Source: Fischerella sp. JS2
Lineage (GTDB): Bacteria > Cyanobacteriota > Cyanobacteriia > Cyanobacteriales > Nostocaceae
NCBI RefSeq assembly: GCF_032393985.1
Contig: NZ_CP135918.1
Location: 2,728,001-2,792,000 of the forward strand
Length of the DNA: 64,000 nt
Direction: 5' to 3'
This document shows, one piece after another, positions 55,648 to 64,000 of this stretch. The translations under genes were made by a program, and so were the position numbers. The notes beneath the pieces are model-generated. The model saw only the letters and a list, made by a program, of their open reading frames with translations, was not told the DNA's origin and did no database searches. Within the stretch, counting starts at the first letter, position 1. The number at the start of each line of letters is the position of its first letter.

Positions 55648-58600
55648 TTAATTTTTGACTGCGTTAATTAATTCCATTATTTTCTCAAACTGAAAGTTTT
55701 CAGCTAAATCACTCAGAAAGTTGATCAGCAAAGATTTTTCAGGAGGTATTTGCTCAAGTAAATCTAAAATTAAGTCATCACTACATTGAGCAGCAGCATA
55801 ATGTACCTTTGTCAACCACTCACTTGACATTTCGGACAATAGAGCAACTATATCAATGGAATTTAAAAGTGTCTCTGTATTTGTTTGCTTTTGTGATAAT
55901 TTTAAATGACTTTCTTGTTGGTAAAGATATTTCACTCCTAGATATTGGCTAAGTTTTTCTAGTAACAGTTCTTCACGGAAGGGTTTATTAATAAAATCAT
56001 CACACCCAGCCGAGATCATTGCCCGTCGTTGTTCCTCAAAAGCATTGGCAGTGAGGGCGATGATGATCGTAGGGGAAGAAGATGCACTGAAGCGGTGAGT
56101 ACTAGACGCAGAGAAATTATCAAAAACATTTCCCTCGTCCCCCTTGTCTGCCGTGTCCCCCGTGTCCCCCTTGTCCCCCGTGTCCCCCTTGTCCCCCGTG
56201 TCCTCCATACCAACCTGCTGTATACGTGTCCCCGTGTCTTGTCTTTCTCTGCGTTTAATTTCCCTGGTGGCTTCGTAACCATCCATGATTGGCATCCGCA
56301 TATCCATGAGGATGAGATTGGGTTGCCAGGATTCCCAAGTAGAGATGGCTTCTTTGCCATTTGTAGCTTCCCTGACAGAAAAGCCAATAGATGTCAGCAA
56401 TTTTACTAATAGCAAACGACTATCATTGGCGTCATCAACTACCAAAATCCGGTATTCAGGTTCATTAGGTGCTAGGCCAATTACTTGATGATGTACAGAA
56501 GTGGTGGTTTGAATTTCATCAACAGAAGCGATACCAATCTGAATATAAAAGGAAAATACACTTCCTACACCCACAGTACTGCTAACGTTGATCTCACCTC
56601 CCATTAACTGCACATACTTGCGGCTAATTGCTAAACCTAGCCCAGTTCCCTGCTGTGATTTTCTACCTGCTTCGGTTTGCCCAAAAGCTTGAAAAAGTAA
56701 GTCAATTTCTTCTGGGGAAATACCAGGCCCCGTGTCTTGTACCTCAAAGCAGAGGTAGGATAGTGGGGTGATGGGGTGGTGGGGTGATGGGGTGGTGGGG
56801 TGATGGGGTGGTGGGGTGAAATCTTTCTTTTCATCTGTGAGAAAAACGCGCAACTTCACGCTTCCTGTTTCAGTAAATTTAATGGCATTGCCCAAGACAT
56901 TGAGTAAAACTTGTCGCAGCTTACTAGAGTCTGTTCTTATATATCTGGGAATTTCGGGTGCATATTCAAATACTAGTTCTAACCCCTTGGCTACAGCACG
57001 GATGTGCAACATTTCTTGGAGATTGTCTAGTAGATAAATTAAATCGAAGCTAGACAAATTCAATGTGGTTCTACCGGCTTCGATTTTGGACATTTCTAGA
57101 ATGTCGTTAATTAAGTTGAGTAGGTGTTCACCAGCACGATTGATAATTGCTAAGTTCTGTTTGTTTTCATTGGAGAGAGTGCTGTCACGACTCATAATTT
57201 GGGTGAAGCCAAGAATTGCATTAAGTGGGGTGCGTAATTCATGGCTCATATTGGCAAGGAATTCACTTTTGGCACGGTTAGCAGCATCAGCAGCGATGAC
57301 AGCTTTTTGTAGTGCGCTTGATTGCTTTTGAGTCTGTGCTAGTAACTCTGCTTGCTGCAAAGCCACTCCCAATTGATTACCAATTTGCACGACAATGTTG
57401 ATTTCTCCTTTTTTCCATTGTCGAGGACTGGAATTTTGGTAACTTGCAAGTAGTCCCCAAAGTTGATTACCACAAAAGATAGGAACTGTAATATAGGCTC
57501 TGACTTGAAAGCGTTCTAAAAGATTGATGTAACAAGGATCAAACCCAGCTGTATAAATATCTGGTACGCACAGGAAACTTGCACCTCTAGTGTATACACC
57601 GCCTTGGGTCTGTTGCAGATAGGTATCAAGTACTTGGTTATCTCCACTATTCAAAGATCTGACTGTACAGCGTTCATTTTGGAGAGTAGTTTCTCTGAGA
57701 TTAGGTTGATCTTGTTGTTGTTTAATTAACGATACCCAACCGCCCCCGACTGACTCGGCAACAAAATCGCCACTCCAGTCAGAGTTAAAACGATACACAA
57801 CGACGCGATCGCAATTCAGTACTTGCCGCAATTCTTGGGTGGTAGCAGTAAAAATTGTTGCCAGATCTAGTGTCTGGCGCATTCTTTGAATAACTTGAGC
57901 GATGGCTCTTTCTCTGTCTGCACTTTCGCGTAAAGCATCCTCAGCAAATTTGCGTTCGGTAATATCTGTGATTGTGCCAATGTAACCTTTAAATTCACCA
58001 TCATCTCCAAACTCTGGTAAGGCTTGACCTATGACCCAGATGACTTTGCCATCGGTGTGTACAAAGCGATACTCACAATCAAAAGGCTTTTTTGTTGATA
58101 TTGTTTCTTGCCATTCTGCAAAGACGCGATCGCGATCGTCTATATGTATAATTTCATGCCAAAATTTATCTAAATCAGCTTTAGAAGTAAGTCCGGTAAT
58201 CTCACTAAAACGCTGATTGACATAAAGGTAGTTACCATGAGGGTCAGTGTGAAAAATACCTACGGGTGAGGCTTCTGCTAAAGTTTGGTAGCGACGTTGA
58301 CTTTCTTGCAAGGCTAGTTCAGTGTGCTTACGATCTGTGATTTCTATCACAACTGTACCTATACTAGCGGGGCGATTGTCCTCTCCAAAAATGGGGAAGT
58401 AAGAAGTTAAAAAATGCCGTATAATAGCAGACTGCAAAGGTAATGCTGTACTTATTTCTATATTGAGAACAGGTTTACCAGTTTCCAGGACTTGTTTATG
58501 AATTGATGCGATAACAGGAGCGACTTCGGGTATTATTTCCCAAAGGGTCTTGCCTATATGCTCACTTTGGGATAGCCCATTAATATCTGCTAGCACTTCG

Positions 58601-61600
58601 TTGATCTGCACATATCGCAATTGCTCATCTAATATTGTCAACCCTACAGGAGCGCAGGAGAAAAAAGCATTGAGGCGGGCTTCCCGTAAAGCTAATTCCC
58701 TTTCTAAAGTTTTACGTTCGGTGATGTCCTTGTGCGTACCTGTCATTCGTAGCGGTTCTCCCGATTCATCGCGTTCAAAAACCTGAGCGCGAGACTGTAT
58801 CCATTTCCATTCACCAAGCTTAGAACGCAGACGAAATTCTACTTCATAAGCTGGACTCTCACCACGTAAATAAGCATGCAATTCTGATTTGATAACTGGT
58901 GCATCTTCTGGATGCAACAGTTCTCCAAAAGCGTGGGAATCATCTGTAATTTCCTGTGCTTCGTATCCCAGCATTTTTTTCCATCGCCAGTCGCGATAGA
59001 CTTTGCCAGTTTTGATATTCCAATCCCACAATCCTAAATCACTTGCTTCTAGTGCCAGTTGTAAACGTTCTTCGCTTTGGCGATGGGCTGCTTCTACCTG
59101 TTTACGTTGAATGAGCGCCCCTAGTTGAGCAGCGACCGCACCCACTAAATATAGCAAGCGGCGATCCAAAGCGTGGGAGCTGCTTTTAAAAAAGGCTAAC
59201 ACCGCTACTACTTGATTATCGGCTAAAATCGGCACGGCAAAACCAGCTTTTAATCCAACTGACTGTGCTTGGTGCGTTCGCACAAAAGCTGATTCGGTCA
59301 CTTGAGAAACATCTTCTATCCATTCTGGCTTTTGATATCGCCAAACTCTCCTCAACAGTTCCATACCTTTTTCGAGTCTGACAATCTGGCTGTATTGGCA
59401 AAATTCTTCTAAGTTGTTGTGGCGTCCATACCAACCTAAGCTATATTCCAAAGCAGTGCCGTTGGCATTAGGTATCCACGCTTCAGCAAAATCCCAATCG
59501 ATAGTAGTACAGATTAAACGCAGCACAAGGGCTAGGGCGTCGTTTACATCTACAGCACGACTGATCGCTTGGGTTGTTACCAATAACAAACGACTTTCAT
59601 TTTCCGCTTGCTTGCGTTCTGTAATGTCATGAGTCGTACCAAGTAAGTAATGTTGTCCGTCTATTTCTATTAATTCAGCACTAAAAAGTGTCGTCTTTAG
59701 CTCTCCGTTGGCAGTACGGAACTCAACCTCGTGATTACGAATAGCTTTTGTATGGCGCAGAACTTGGGTGAGCATGGCACATTCTTCTTCATTCACCCAA
59801 ATATTTAATTCTCGATAATTGCGATCAATTACCTGAGAACGAGAATAGCCAAAAAATCTACAAAAGCTATCATTAACTTCTATGTAGCGGATCTCTGGGA
59901 AAGTAGTGAGGGCGATGGGATCGGGAGATGAGCGAAAGGCTGAGGCTAGCTTGGCTTCGGACTGCCGCAATGCTTTAAAAGCACGTAACCTCTCCCGTGC
60001 TTCTAGTGCTAGGGAGACTAAATTGCTCAAAGAGCGGGCAAAATTTTGATCTTCTGGTGTCCAATCTCGAGTATTACCTATGTGTTCTAGACATAATACA
60101 CCCACTGTCACACCCTCAAGTTTGACGGGTGTATTCAGCATTGCAGTAATTCCTAGGGGAGTTAAATAAGATTGGGAAAATTCTTTGGTTCTAGAGTCAG
60201 TATAAGCGTCTGTGGCTACAATGGGTTGGTCTTGCTGCAAGGCTTGAAAATAAGACGGATAGTCTGCTACTATCAGAGAACCGCCATCACTGTGTCGATT
60301 AATACTTTTTTCAAATAAGTCAAGGCATTGGATTTGGGTACGTGTTTCGTCATATAGCCAGATACTGGTTCGTTCTACTTCGATATTTTTAGCTGCTATT
60401 TCAGTGATATTACGTAGAGAGGCTTTTAAATCCCCTTGATAAAGTACCTGATTTTTAGCAAGTTGGGTTAATACTAAGTTGTGATTACGAAGCTTGTCAG
60501 CACTTGCTTTTATCGCTTGTTCTGCGCGTTTGCGCTCTGTAATATTGGTGGCTGTACCTGTAACGCCGACTATTTTACCCTCTTCATCTTCTACGGCGAT
60601 CGCATTAAAAATCAGGTATACCAAGTTACCATTTTTCCCAACACGGATGGTTTCATACCCAAAAATAGACTCTCCATTAAGGATACACTCAAATGTAGAG
60701 CAATCTTGGTCAATTAGTGAGGCTGGAACAAATTCCGTGAAGCAACGCCCGATCATCTCCTGTTGTTCATAACCAAGAATTTGTTTCACAGCAGAGTTGA
60801 TAAAGGTAATGCATCCTGAAGTATCTACCGACCAAATGATATCTTGAGAAGTTTCGACCAAGTGGCGATATTTACTTTCACTGGCTCTTAAGGCTGCTTC
60901 CGCGTTGAGGCGATCGCGAATTTCTTGCTCTAATTCTATCCGGGCTTGTTTTTCTTGTTCTAGTAGTTTGGCTTGGGCGAGGGCAATTCCCAATTGGGCG
61001 GCGATCGACTCTAGTAGTTCAATTTCTTCTAGTTTCCAGTCTCGGTAGCGATCGCACTGATGTAAACAAATCATGCCATTTGCTTGGCTGTTGTAAGAAG
61101 TGCGTACTGCTAGTATGGATTTGATGTTATATTCTCGACATATTTCTTGAGCATTTTCTAACAAGGGATAAGTATAAACATTATTAACTGCTATGGCTTG
61201 ATCTTGAGCTAATAACTGTTGAACGTGAGGATTACCGCTTACAGGTATTTTGTAATGATTTAGAGAAGTACACCCAAAAGCCAAAAATTCTTCATATATA
61301 GGGATTTGAGGAGTAGGCGAGTCTACGTAAGTATGAATCAGTGTGCGGCTTACACCTAAAGCTTCACCTATTTGTTGAGCAGCAGTTTTGATAATATTGT
61401 CTGTGTCTAATTCCGAACGGATTTTGTTTGTAATTTTTCTGAGAATATTACTACGTTTTAGTTGTTGCTGTAATTCTAAATCTGATTTATAGCGTTCATA
61501 GGCTATAGAAATTGCTCCAGCAACTGCTTGTAAAAAAGCGACTTCCGAAGCTTCCCAAAGACGTGATTCTATACAATTATCAAAGCCGATAAAACCTAAA

Positions 61601-62478
61601 AATTCTCCTTTCGCAATAATTGGCAAAATTAGAATCGAAAGTATACCTTGCGGTTCTAAAATTGCCCGTTCTGATAGGGGTAATTCTGCGACGATGCCAG
61701 AAATAATCTTACCCTGTGGCAGTAAAGCAGCCCAGCGAGGAAAATATTCTTCATAGGGCAAGTTTTGCAGAATGGGATTATCAATTTCGGGATTGATACC
61801 CTCAGCGCACCACTCAGCCCGTCGACTCATCAGCAACTTGCCATCATCTGCATAATGATTCTCAAATACGTAGACGCGACTCGCCTTAGAAGCACCTCCC
61901 ATAATTGGCATAATATCTTGGTAGCATTTATTACTGTCATCAAAGGACAGTAACCGATGCTGCACTTCTACAAGTGCTGTCAGATATTGTTCGCGCAGCT
62001 GTCGGGCTGCTTCAATACGTTGACACTCTTGCATTTCCAGCAGCAACTGTTCGTTTTGCTTTTTGAGTTGCTGTTGGAGTTTCTGGATAGTGATTTGATT
62101 TTCTACACGTACTAAAACTTCTTCTGCTTGAAAGGGTTTAGTAATGTAGTCTACAGCACCGATCTTAAAAGCTTTAACTTTGTCAAAAACATCATGATAC
62201 ACACTGAGAAAAATTACCGGAATATGGCGAGTCACCTCATCGCCTTTTAGTTGTTGACAAACTTCATAGCCATCTATGTCTGGCATTTTAATATCAAGCA
62301 AAATCAGATCCGGTAAAGCCAATTTTGCTACTTCTAGAACCATTGAACCTGTAATTAAACCCCGGACTGCATACCCATATTGGGACAAAGTAGCAGATAA
62401 AGCTTGTAAATGTTCCCAGGAATCATCAACTATGAGGATGCTTCCTTTACTTGTTTGCTGTGAATTGCTGCTACCCAT
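55648..62478 (-). CDS. Giant hybrid sensor kinase/response regulator (REC-GAF-PAS-HK-REC)
   Basis: 2276 residues. Order, roughly: N-terminal REC (13-135, Asp in LILLDIKMPDIDGYE), coiled coil, two GAF (175-510), PAS (535-655), GAF (670-820), PAS (840-955), GAF (965-1115), three PAS (1120-1505), phytochrome-like GAF (1525-1690), HisKA with H in FLANMSHELRTPLNAILGFT, HATPase (NVLGNAIKFTETG, DTGPGI, GTGLGLAIS), REC (ILVVDDANDSRLLL, LILMDMRMPIMDGYEATREI) and a C-terminal helical tail. No membrane segment. Two inserts come from DNA repeats: TPPPHHPTTPSPHHPITP in the HATPase (56757-56818) and DTGDKGDTGDKGDTGDTADKGD in two parts inside the last REC (56147-56215). Confidence 0.93.
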   Translation of the reverse strand: MGSSNSQQTSKGSILIVDDSWEHLQALSATLSQYGYAVRGLITGSMVLEVAKLALPDLILLDIKMPDIDGYEVCQQLKGDEVTRHIPVIFLSVYHDVFDKVKAFKIGAVDYITKPFQAEEVLVRVENQITIQKLQQQLKKQNEQLLLEMQECQRIEAARQLREQYLTALVEVQHRLLSFDDSNKCYQDIMPIMGGASKASRVYVFENHYADDGKLLMSRRAEWCAEGINPEIDNPILQNLPYEEYFPRWAALLPQGKIISGIVAELPLSERAILEPQGILSILILPIIAKGEFLGFIGFDNCIESRLWEASEVAFLQAVAGAISIAYERYKSDLELQQQLKRSNILRKITNKIRSELDTDNIIKTAAQQIGEALGVSRTLIHTYVDSPTPQIPIYEEFLAFGCTSLNHYKIPVSGNPHVQQLLAQDQAIAVNNVYTYPLLENAQEICREYNIKSILAVRTSYNSQANGMICLHQCDRYRDWKLEEIELLESIAAQLGIALAQAKLLEQEKQARIELEQEIRDRLNAEAALRASESKYRHLVETSQDIIWSVDTSGCITFINSAVKQILGYEQQEMIGRCFTEFVPASLIDQDCSTFECILNGESIFGYETIRVGKNGNLVYLIFNAIAVEDEEGKIVGVTGTATNITERKRAEQAIKASADKLRNHNLVLTQLAKNQVLYQGDLKASLRNITEIAAKNIEVERTSIWLYDETRTQIQCLDLFEKSINRHSDGGSLIVADYPSYFQALQQDQPIVATDAYTDSRTKEFSQSYLTPLGITAMLNTPVKLEGVTVGVLCLEHIGNTRDWTPEDQNFARSLSNLVSLALEARERLRAFKALRQSEAKLASAFRSSPDPIALTTFPEIRYIEVNDSFCRFFGYSRSQVIDRNYRELNIWVNEEECAMLTQVLRHTKAIRNHEVEFRTANGELKTTLFSAELIEIDGQHYLLGTTHDITERKQAENESRLLLVTTQAISRAVDVNDALALVLRLICTTIDWDFAEAWIPNANGTALEYSLGWYGRHNNLEEFCQYSQIVRLEKGMELLRRVWRYQKPEWIEDVSQVTESAFVRTHQAQSVGLKAGFAVPILADNQVVAVLAFFKSSSHALDRRLLYLVGAVAAQLGALIQRKQVEAAHRQSEERLQLALEASDLGLWDWNIKTGKVYRDWRWKKMLGYEAQEITDDSHAFGELLHPEDAPVIKSELHAYLRGESPAYEVEFRLRSKLGEWKWIQSRAQVFERDESGEPLRMTGTHKDITERKTLERELALREARLNAFFSCAPVGLTILDEQLRYVQINEVLADINGLSQSEHIGKTLWEIIPEVAPVIASIHKQVLETGKPVLNIEISTALPLQSAIIRHFLTSYFPIFGEDNRPASIGTVVIEITDRKHTELALQESQRRYQTLAEASPVGIFHTDPHGNYLYVNQRFSEITGLTSKADLDKFWHEIIHIDDRDRVFAEWQETISTKKPFDCEYRFVHTDGKVIWVIGQALPEFGDDGEFKGYIGTITDITERKFAEDALRESADRERAIAQVIQRMRQTLDLATIFTATTQELRQVLNCDRVVVYRFNSDWSGDFVAESVGGGWVSLIKQQQDQPNLRETTLQNERCTVRSLNSGDNQVLDTYLQQTQGGVYTRGASFLCVPDIYTAGFDPCYINLLERFQVRAYITVPIFCGNQLWGLLASYQNSSPRQWKKGEINIVVQIGNQLGVALQQAELLAQTQKQSSALQKAVIAADAANRAKSEFLANMSHELRTPLNAILGFTQIMSRDSTLSNENKQNLAIINRAGEHLLNLINDILEMSKIEAGRTTLNLSSFDLIYLLDNLQEMLHIRAVAKGLELVFEYAPEIPRYIRTDSSKLRQVLLNVLGNAIKFTETGSVKLRVFLTDEKKDFTPPPHHPTTPSPHHPITPLSYLCFEVQDTGPGISPEEIDLLFQAFGQTEAGRKSQQGTGLGLAISRKYVQLMGGEINVSSTVGVGSVFSFYIQIGIASVDEIQTTTSVHHQVIGLAPNEPEYRILVVDDANDSRLLLVKLLTSIGFSVREATNGKEAISTWESWQPNLILMDMRMPIMDGYEATREIKRRERQDTGTRIQQVGMEDTGDKGDTGDKGDTGDTADKGDEGNVFDNFSASSTHRFSASSSPTIIIALTANAFEEQRRAMISAGCDDFINKPFREELLLEKLSQYLGVKYLYQQESHLKLSQKQTNTETLLNSIDIVALLSEMSSEWLTKVHYAAAQCSDDLILDLLEQIPPEKSLLINFLSDLAENFQFEKIMELINAVKN

Positions 62479-62501
62479 AATTGGTTTTTAATTGACATGG
62501 T

Positions 62502-62702
62502 TTAAAAACGCCACCAGGTTTTTTGCAAGTGACTGAGAATACCTATTGCGATCGCTACCAATAACAACATTAAAATAATTCCTCCAGGAATAAAAGTCAG
62601 TACACCAAATCCCCTTAATACCCAGACGGCGATTGTAATCCCAAGAACAATACCAACAGCTTGGGTTAATCTGCGATTTAATTTAGAAGAAGATTGACTC
62701 AT
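62502..62702 (-). CDS. Small two-helix membrane protein
   Basis: 66 residues: a basic N-terminus (SSSKLNRRL), a hydrophobic segment AVGIVLGITIAVWVLRGFGV (15-34) and a second, IPGGIILMLLLVAIAIGILS (38-57), ending LQKTWWRF. No family recognised. It lies 23 bases before the giant kinase on the same strand and may be co-transcribed with it. Confidence 0.7.
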   Translation of the reverse strand: MSQSSSKLNRRLTQAVGIVLGITIAVWVLRGFGVLTFIPGGIILMLLLVAIAIGILSHLQKTWWRF

Positions 62703-63562
62703 ATCACTACCTATTGACTCAACAATTAAGCTTATTCCAAGGCTGAAGTATTAAGTGTGAAATATTAATCACTATTTTTAAAACATTTGTTTTTGACCTT
62801 CATGCTTGTAGAGGAAGAGAAATTCTAATCCTTCATTGTGAACTTTGTTCATGGAGTCTCTTACATAAATCTATAAATGAGGGGAAGATTTAGTTCCCTC
62901 GGTGAAATCCTACTGTCGTGTATACATTAAGTTCGATTTACTCTCCTGAATCTCCCCGATAGTCTGGGGAAAACAACTTCTCTAGTTTCCTCCCTTTTAC
63001 AAGCTATGGTGTACACAGAAGTCGGAAAAACCTCATTCAAATTGACTCGAAAAGCTTAAAATCATAACCTCACCCCGCCCTAGCGGGCACTCCTCTCCGA
63101 ACCCGCGGAGAGGGGCTGTTCTTGTGAGGTTGTTCGAGGGTTAGGGTGATTCGCTCATTTGTGTGTACACCGTAACTTTTACAAGGGGAGGGTTAGGGTG
63201 GGGTCAAAGATATTTGTGCCAGAGGTTTATTCTACCCATGAAGATGGCAGTTTTTGCAATTTTTTAAGAATTGTTGCTTAAAAGCCAAAGTGATTTTAAT
63301 TACTTTGGCTTGATGAAGTTTTGGGCATAATAGCCAAGAAAACAGTATCTCCGGCAATTATATATCTTGAGTTGGAATTAGAATTGATCGGGTAGACTCA
63401 ATCAGTTGAAGTGATCACACCTTATAAACCGATGAAATAAGTAGCTATCATAAACTGCGTATGCCAGAACATATAAATAAGGAGTTAAGAATCAAAGGCT
63501 AGTAAAGAAACTCTTTTCTTCTGCCTTCTGCTTTCGATGTGTTGAGGAGTGAGTGAAACGTT
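62703..63562. other. Intergenic region with MITE-like copy
   Basis: 860 bases, no gene recognised. It contains GGGGAAGA/CCTCCC-type G/C-rich short repeats (62880-63000) and the MITE-like element at 63008-63171. The rest is AT-rich, with the promoter of the last gene presumably near 63400-63550. Confidence 0.55.
63008..63171. mobile_element. MITE-like element with perfect 10-bp ends
   Basis: GGTGTACACA (63008-63017) and TGTGTACACC (63162-63171) are exact inverses. The next bases GAAGTCGGAAAAACCT and ATTCAAATTGACTCGAAAAG match the copy at 17881-18038 base for base apart from one change. The body holds an AACCTCACCCC...GTGAGGTT palindrome. No coding capacity. Confidence 0.7.
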
Positions 63563-64000
63563 ATGTCTGCATCTTATATTTCAGACTCATTTACTACAGG
63601 TTTGCCAATGACTTGGAGTCAAGACAAGCACCAGAAAATCATCCAGGGTGAGATTTTTACAGAAACGCGATCGCATACGTCTTGGGGTGGTTGTGTCACT
63701 GCTTGGATGTATTTACCGTTGGTGCGATCACAAGTATTTTCCCAACTTACAGATTACCCTCGTTGGGTACAGTACTTTCCCGATATTACCAGAAGCGAGG
63801 TTTTGCAAATAAAAGGTGAAGTCAAGCGTCTGTATCAAGCAGCACAAAAAGTCTTCTTATTTTTCACAGCCCATGTGGAAATTTATCTAAATGTAATTGA
63901 AGAATTAGGACAAAGAGTGCAATTTCGCCTAGAGAAAGGTACTTTTCACGACTTTAGCGCTGAATTATACTTACAAGATTATGCTAACGGTACTTTATTG
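63563..64000 (+). CDS. SRPBCC-superfamily cyclase/dehydrase-like protein (partial)
   Basis: The gene runs off the right edge; 146 residues are visible from ATG 63563. The reading is MSASYISDSFTTGLPMTWSQ, then a pattern TAWMYLPLVRSQVFSQLTDY and PRWVQYFPDITRSEVLQIKG typical of the polyketide cyclase/START-like (SRPBCC) ligand-binding fold. The visible part has no stop. Function unknown. Confidence 0.72.
   Translation, partial: MSASYISDSFTTGLPMTWSQDKHQKIIQGEIFTETRSHTSWGGCVTAWMYLPLVRSQVFSQLTDYPRWVQYFPDITRSEVLQIKGEVKRLYQAAQKVFLFFTAHVEIYLNVIEELGQRVQFRLEKGTFHDFSAELYLQDYANGTLL

Noticed and set aside
1-64000. tRNA, rRNA, tmRNA or RNase P RNA genes
   Set aside because: No T-loop GGTTCRA pattern with acceptor pairing or other signature words were found on either strand; a covariance-model scan would be needed to be sure.

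Overview
The window looks like chromosomal DNA of a filamentous, heterocyst-forming cyanobacterium (Nostocales). GCGATCGC (HIP1) sites are frequent. Between about 8.7 and 17.7 kb lies a heterocyst gene block: patB/cnfR, nif-type ferredoxin fdxB, coxB-coxA-coxC of a second terminal oxidase, a cupin protein and a nitrogenase-associated ArsC-like protein. From memory this matches the patB-cox2 neighbourhood of Anabaena/Nostoc PCC 7120. No rRNA or tRNA gene was recognised.

Layout. 0-8.5 kb: end of an Orn/Lys/Arg decarboxylase, a decayed PIN-domain gene, a DUF3598-like gene, a coupled unknown/AbiEii-type nucleotidyltransferase pair, tRNA dihydrouridine synthase, an Rpn-family nuclease, dnaK and an acetoacetate-decarboxylase-like gene. 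8.7-17.7 kb: the heterocyst block. 17.7-25.5 kb: a repeat-rich accessory zone with MITE-like repeats, a STAND-remnant/TPR protein, a ribbon-helix-helix gene too short for routine ORF calling, a 63-bp tandem repeat, an overlapping toxin-like gene pair, an IS1-family element with 8-bp target duplication, a decayed ISAzo13 transposase and a 15-repeat CRISPR array without cas genes. 25.9-33.4 kb: three co-directional genes for a dynamin-like GTPase, an SrfB/Hsp70-like ATPase and an unknown partner. This is the best candidate for a poorly described system. 34.4-36.8 kb: an IS200/IS605 element (tnpA, tnpB) that separates a lipoprotein gene from its ribosome-binding site and start codon. 36.8-64 kb: a probable acyl-CoA dehydrogenase/cyclase fusion, two very large multi-PAS/GAF histidine kinases, trpD, a retropepsin-like protease, carA, a STAS regulator, mini-RNase III, rlmB, DUF1816, an alpha/beta hydrolase, an OmpA lipoprotein, two CAP-domain paralogues, a DsbA-like protein, a small membrane protein and the start of an SRPBCC protein.

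How the genes work together. PatB/CnfR activates nitrogen-fixation genes in heterocysts. FdxB probably supplies electrons to that pathway, and the Cox enzyme removes oxygen and conserves energy in the same cell. A second theme is repeats: several families of palindromic or tandem short repeats fill intergenic DNA, and the same repeat types appear in frame inside coxB, trpD, both giant kinases, the fusion enzyme linker and the third gene of the dynamin/SrfB cluster.
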